From Planctomycetota bacterium (lineage in GTDB: Bacteria; Planctomycetota; Planctomycetia; Pirellulales; Lacipirellulaceae), in the NCBI GenBank assembly GCA_024278035.1, contig JAJRUA010000401.1, forward strand, positions 1 through 16,185: a stretch of 16,185 nucleotides of DNA, in the 5' to 3' direction. The position numbers and the translations under genes were made by a program. Below, piece by piece: positions 14,670 through 16,185 of the stretch. Below the pieces are notes generated by a model that worked only from the letters and a program-made list of their open reading frames with translations, did not search any database and was not told the origin of the DNA. The number at the start of each line of letters is the position of its first letter. Within the stretch, counting starts at the first letter, position 1.

Positions 14670-16185
14670 TCAATGGCCGCAAGTGCAACCCGCTCCGAGA
14701 TTGCCTTTTAGCAATTGGGCTCTCAGCACATCGCTACCGCTACTGGCAACCACCTCCCCCGGCAACACACCGGCAATTATCTCTGTAAATCCCTTCTTGC
14801 TAACCCCGACACGAACGGACCTGGCGACGAAGAACTTCGGACGCCCCTCTTCAAAAAATCGTTTATCCCGAACAAAAACCAATGTATTCTCACCATCCCA
14901 TTGCAGGGATTTTGTGGGGACAACAATCGCCTCCTTCTCCTCCCGAAGAATAATTCTGCCCCTCCCGAAAGATTCATTGCGGAGTGTGCCCTCTTCGTTG
15001 GATAGTTCGGCTCTCACACGCACGGTACGGGTTTTTGCGTCCACATTGGAGCTAATCCATATCACTTTGCCCCAATGCGTGCCGCCGGCTCCGTCTGGAT
15101 GGTACTGAATTCCTTGGTCAAGCTGCACAAGGGGAGCGTCTTCTGCCGAGACTCGCAGGTCGAGCCAAACGGTTCTTGTATCGGAGATAACAAACAGGGG
15201 CTGTCCACGATCGACCACTTCCCCCATGACGGTATCTCTTTGAACCAGTCGTCCTTCTAGGGGAGCGGTCACGATGACCCAATTATCCACGAGGCCTTGA
15301 TTGGCCTCGATCATCGATTCGTCAAGACGATCTAGTCCAAGGTGCCTGACCTCGATTGCAGCCGCCTGAGGATCGATCGTGCGGAGTCGATCGGCATTCA
15401 CCTGTAGGCCAAGGTTCCGAAGTGCCCTGGCGGATCGATCCACTTCAACTTTCGCCTGTCGAAGAATCGCCTGAGCTTCCAATAAACGCTTGCCTGCTAT
15501 CACTCGATTTTCTACCAAAGGCTCAAGCCGTGACAGGGTGGTTTGCTGAAGTTGTTCCTGAGATAATGAAGCGAGCAACTCCGACTTCATACGCCCGACC
15601 TTTTCGGAATCTAGCAAAGCCAAAACTTGGCCTTCTTCGACCCAATCTCCAATCTGCACCATCACGTGGCGAACAATGCCATCCACAGGGGGCGATACTT
15701 GGGCCGTTCGAGAGGCGTCGTAACGGATTTCAGCGGGAGTCGCTATGCTCTCCGTAACATCGCGTCTTTCAACCGGCTCAACATCAACGCCTGCCCGCCG
15801 CATCGCTTCGACTGAAGCAAACTGAATGCGTGAGCCGGGGCGTTGGCTGAGCGACAAATTTTCGCGGCGAGGTTTTAACGCGAGCGCCCTCTCGGCACGT
15901 TCTAAATCACGGGGCAACACTACCGCAGGTTGCTTGGTTTCTGCGAGAGAGGGATCGTCGAACACGCATCCATGCACCCCATGTTGGTCACAGAAAATCA
16001 GCACAGGGCGAGGCCCAATGAGGCCCACATCGCAATTGATACACTCCGCCTCTGGCACACTATGCGTGTCGCACCATTCAGGGCCATCGGCAAGTTGCCC
16101 CGATTCGAGAGACGCAGAACGGGGCAATTTCCAATCGTGGTGGTGGCCCCACCAAGCCAAACCGATAAGTCCGGCGATCATAAAG
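14670..16185 (-). CDS. RND periplasmic adaptor (membrane fusion protein), CzcB-like, 5' end cut by window
   Basis: At least 503 residues from an ATG at 16181, but the frame stays open to the edge and the hydrophobic start (LIGLAWW) looks like half a membrane segment, so the true start is probably upstream. Numbering is from that ATG. After HHH (13-15), residues 37-50 are C-x2-H-x2-P-x3-C-x2-C, and 64-76 are a decayed second copy (C64, H67, H70, C72, with Asp for the last Cys, then DPSLAE). Then come a lipoyl-like hybrid-motif domain (about 160-193), a coiled-coil hairpin (about 196-260), beta-barrel and membrane-proximal domains (about 300-480). The tail ends C499-T-C501-G-H503. It bridges the RND pump to the outer-membrane channel; the Cys/His parts probably collect metal. 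Four genes of such operons are usual, so a TolC-like gene may lie upstream. Confidence 0.92.
   Translation of the reverse strand, partial: FMIAGLIGLAWWGHHHDWKLPRSASLESGQLADGPEWCDTHSVPEAECINCDVGLIGPRPVLIFCDQHGVHGCVFDDPSLAETKQPAVVLPRDLERAERALALKPRRENLSLSQRPGSRIQFASVEAMRRAGVDVEPVERRDVTESIATPAEIRYDASRTAQVSPPVDGIVRHVMVQIGDWVEEGQVLALLDSEKVGRMKSELLASLSQEQLQQTTLSRLEPLVENRVIAGKRLLEAQAILRQAKVEVDRSARALRNLGLQVNADRLRTIDPQAAAIEVRHLGLDRLDESMIEANQGLVDNWVIVTAPLEGRLVQRDTVMGEVVDRGQPLFVISDTRTVWLDLRVSAEDAPLVQLDQGIQYHPDGAGGTHWGKVIWISSNVDAKTRTVRVRAELSNEEGTLRNESFGRGRIILREEKEAIVVPTKSLQWDGENTLVFVRDKRFFEEGRPKFFVARSVRVGVSKKGFTEIIAGVLPGEVVASSGSDVLRAQLLKGNLGAGCTCGH

Noticed and set aside
1..16185. Phage, transposon, CRISPR or defence island
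   Set aside because: No integrase, transposase, spaced direct-repeat array or nuclease gene is visible; all genes belong to metabolism, transport or envelope families.

Overview
The window reads as chromosomal DNA from a Gram-negative-type bacterium, most probably a planctomycete of the Pirellulales kind. The basis is indirect: a menaquinone (futalosine-route) cluster, an ABC-2 permease fused to a CPBP protease, the ATP-grasp / 7TM-transglutaminase / retropepsin trio, sparse Shine-Dalgarno sites, moderately high GC, and a short dispersed intergenic repeat (GGCGAGC[GC]GT...GTCAGCC) resembling those I recall from planctomycete genomes. No 16S or other taxonomic marker is present. I see no tRNA, rRNA, CRISPR, IS element or phage gene. 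Ten of the eleven genes are on the minus strand.

Right part (about 10978-16185, minus strand): a heavy-metal efflux operon read right to left. It holds a CzcB-like periplasmic adaptor cut by the window edge, a complete CzcA-like RND pump with D405/D411/E418 in TM4 and no CusA-type methionine triad, and a small lipoprotein. The lipoprotein carries two copies of a C-x2-H-x2-P-x3-C-x2-C module; the adaptor N-terminus carries one intact and one decayed copy of the same module. This shared metal-binding cassette is one of the two most interesting things here.

Middle (about 7239-10796): a three-gene set of unknown substrate. A secreted retropepsin-like aspartic protease (plus strand) diverges from a membrane protein with an inactive transglutaminase domain and a multi-TM domain, which is followed by a RimK-like ATP-grasp ligase (both minus). 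The 320-bp divergent region has a perfect 9-bp inverted repeat, direct repeats and a repeat element. Conserved linkage of these families is known but their chemistry is not, so this is the best candidate for an undescribed system.

Left part (163-7132, minus strand): menaquinone biosynthesis by the futalosine route: MqnA (chorismate dehydratase), MqnC (radical SAM dehypoxanthine futalosine cyclase) and, further downstream, an amidohydrolase likely to be aminofutalosine deaminase. Between them lies a NatA-like ABC ATPase plus a NatB-like permease fused to a CPBP membrane protease. MqnB, MqnD and MqnE are not in the window. Bases 1-162, downstream of the deaminase, show no gene and no convincing terminator.
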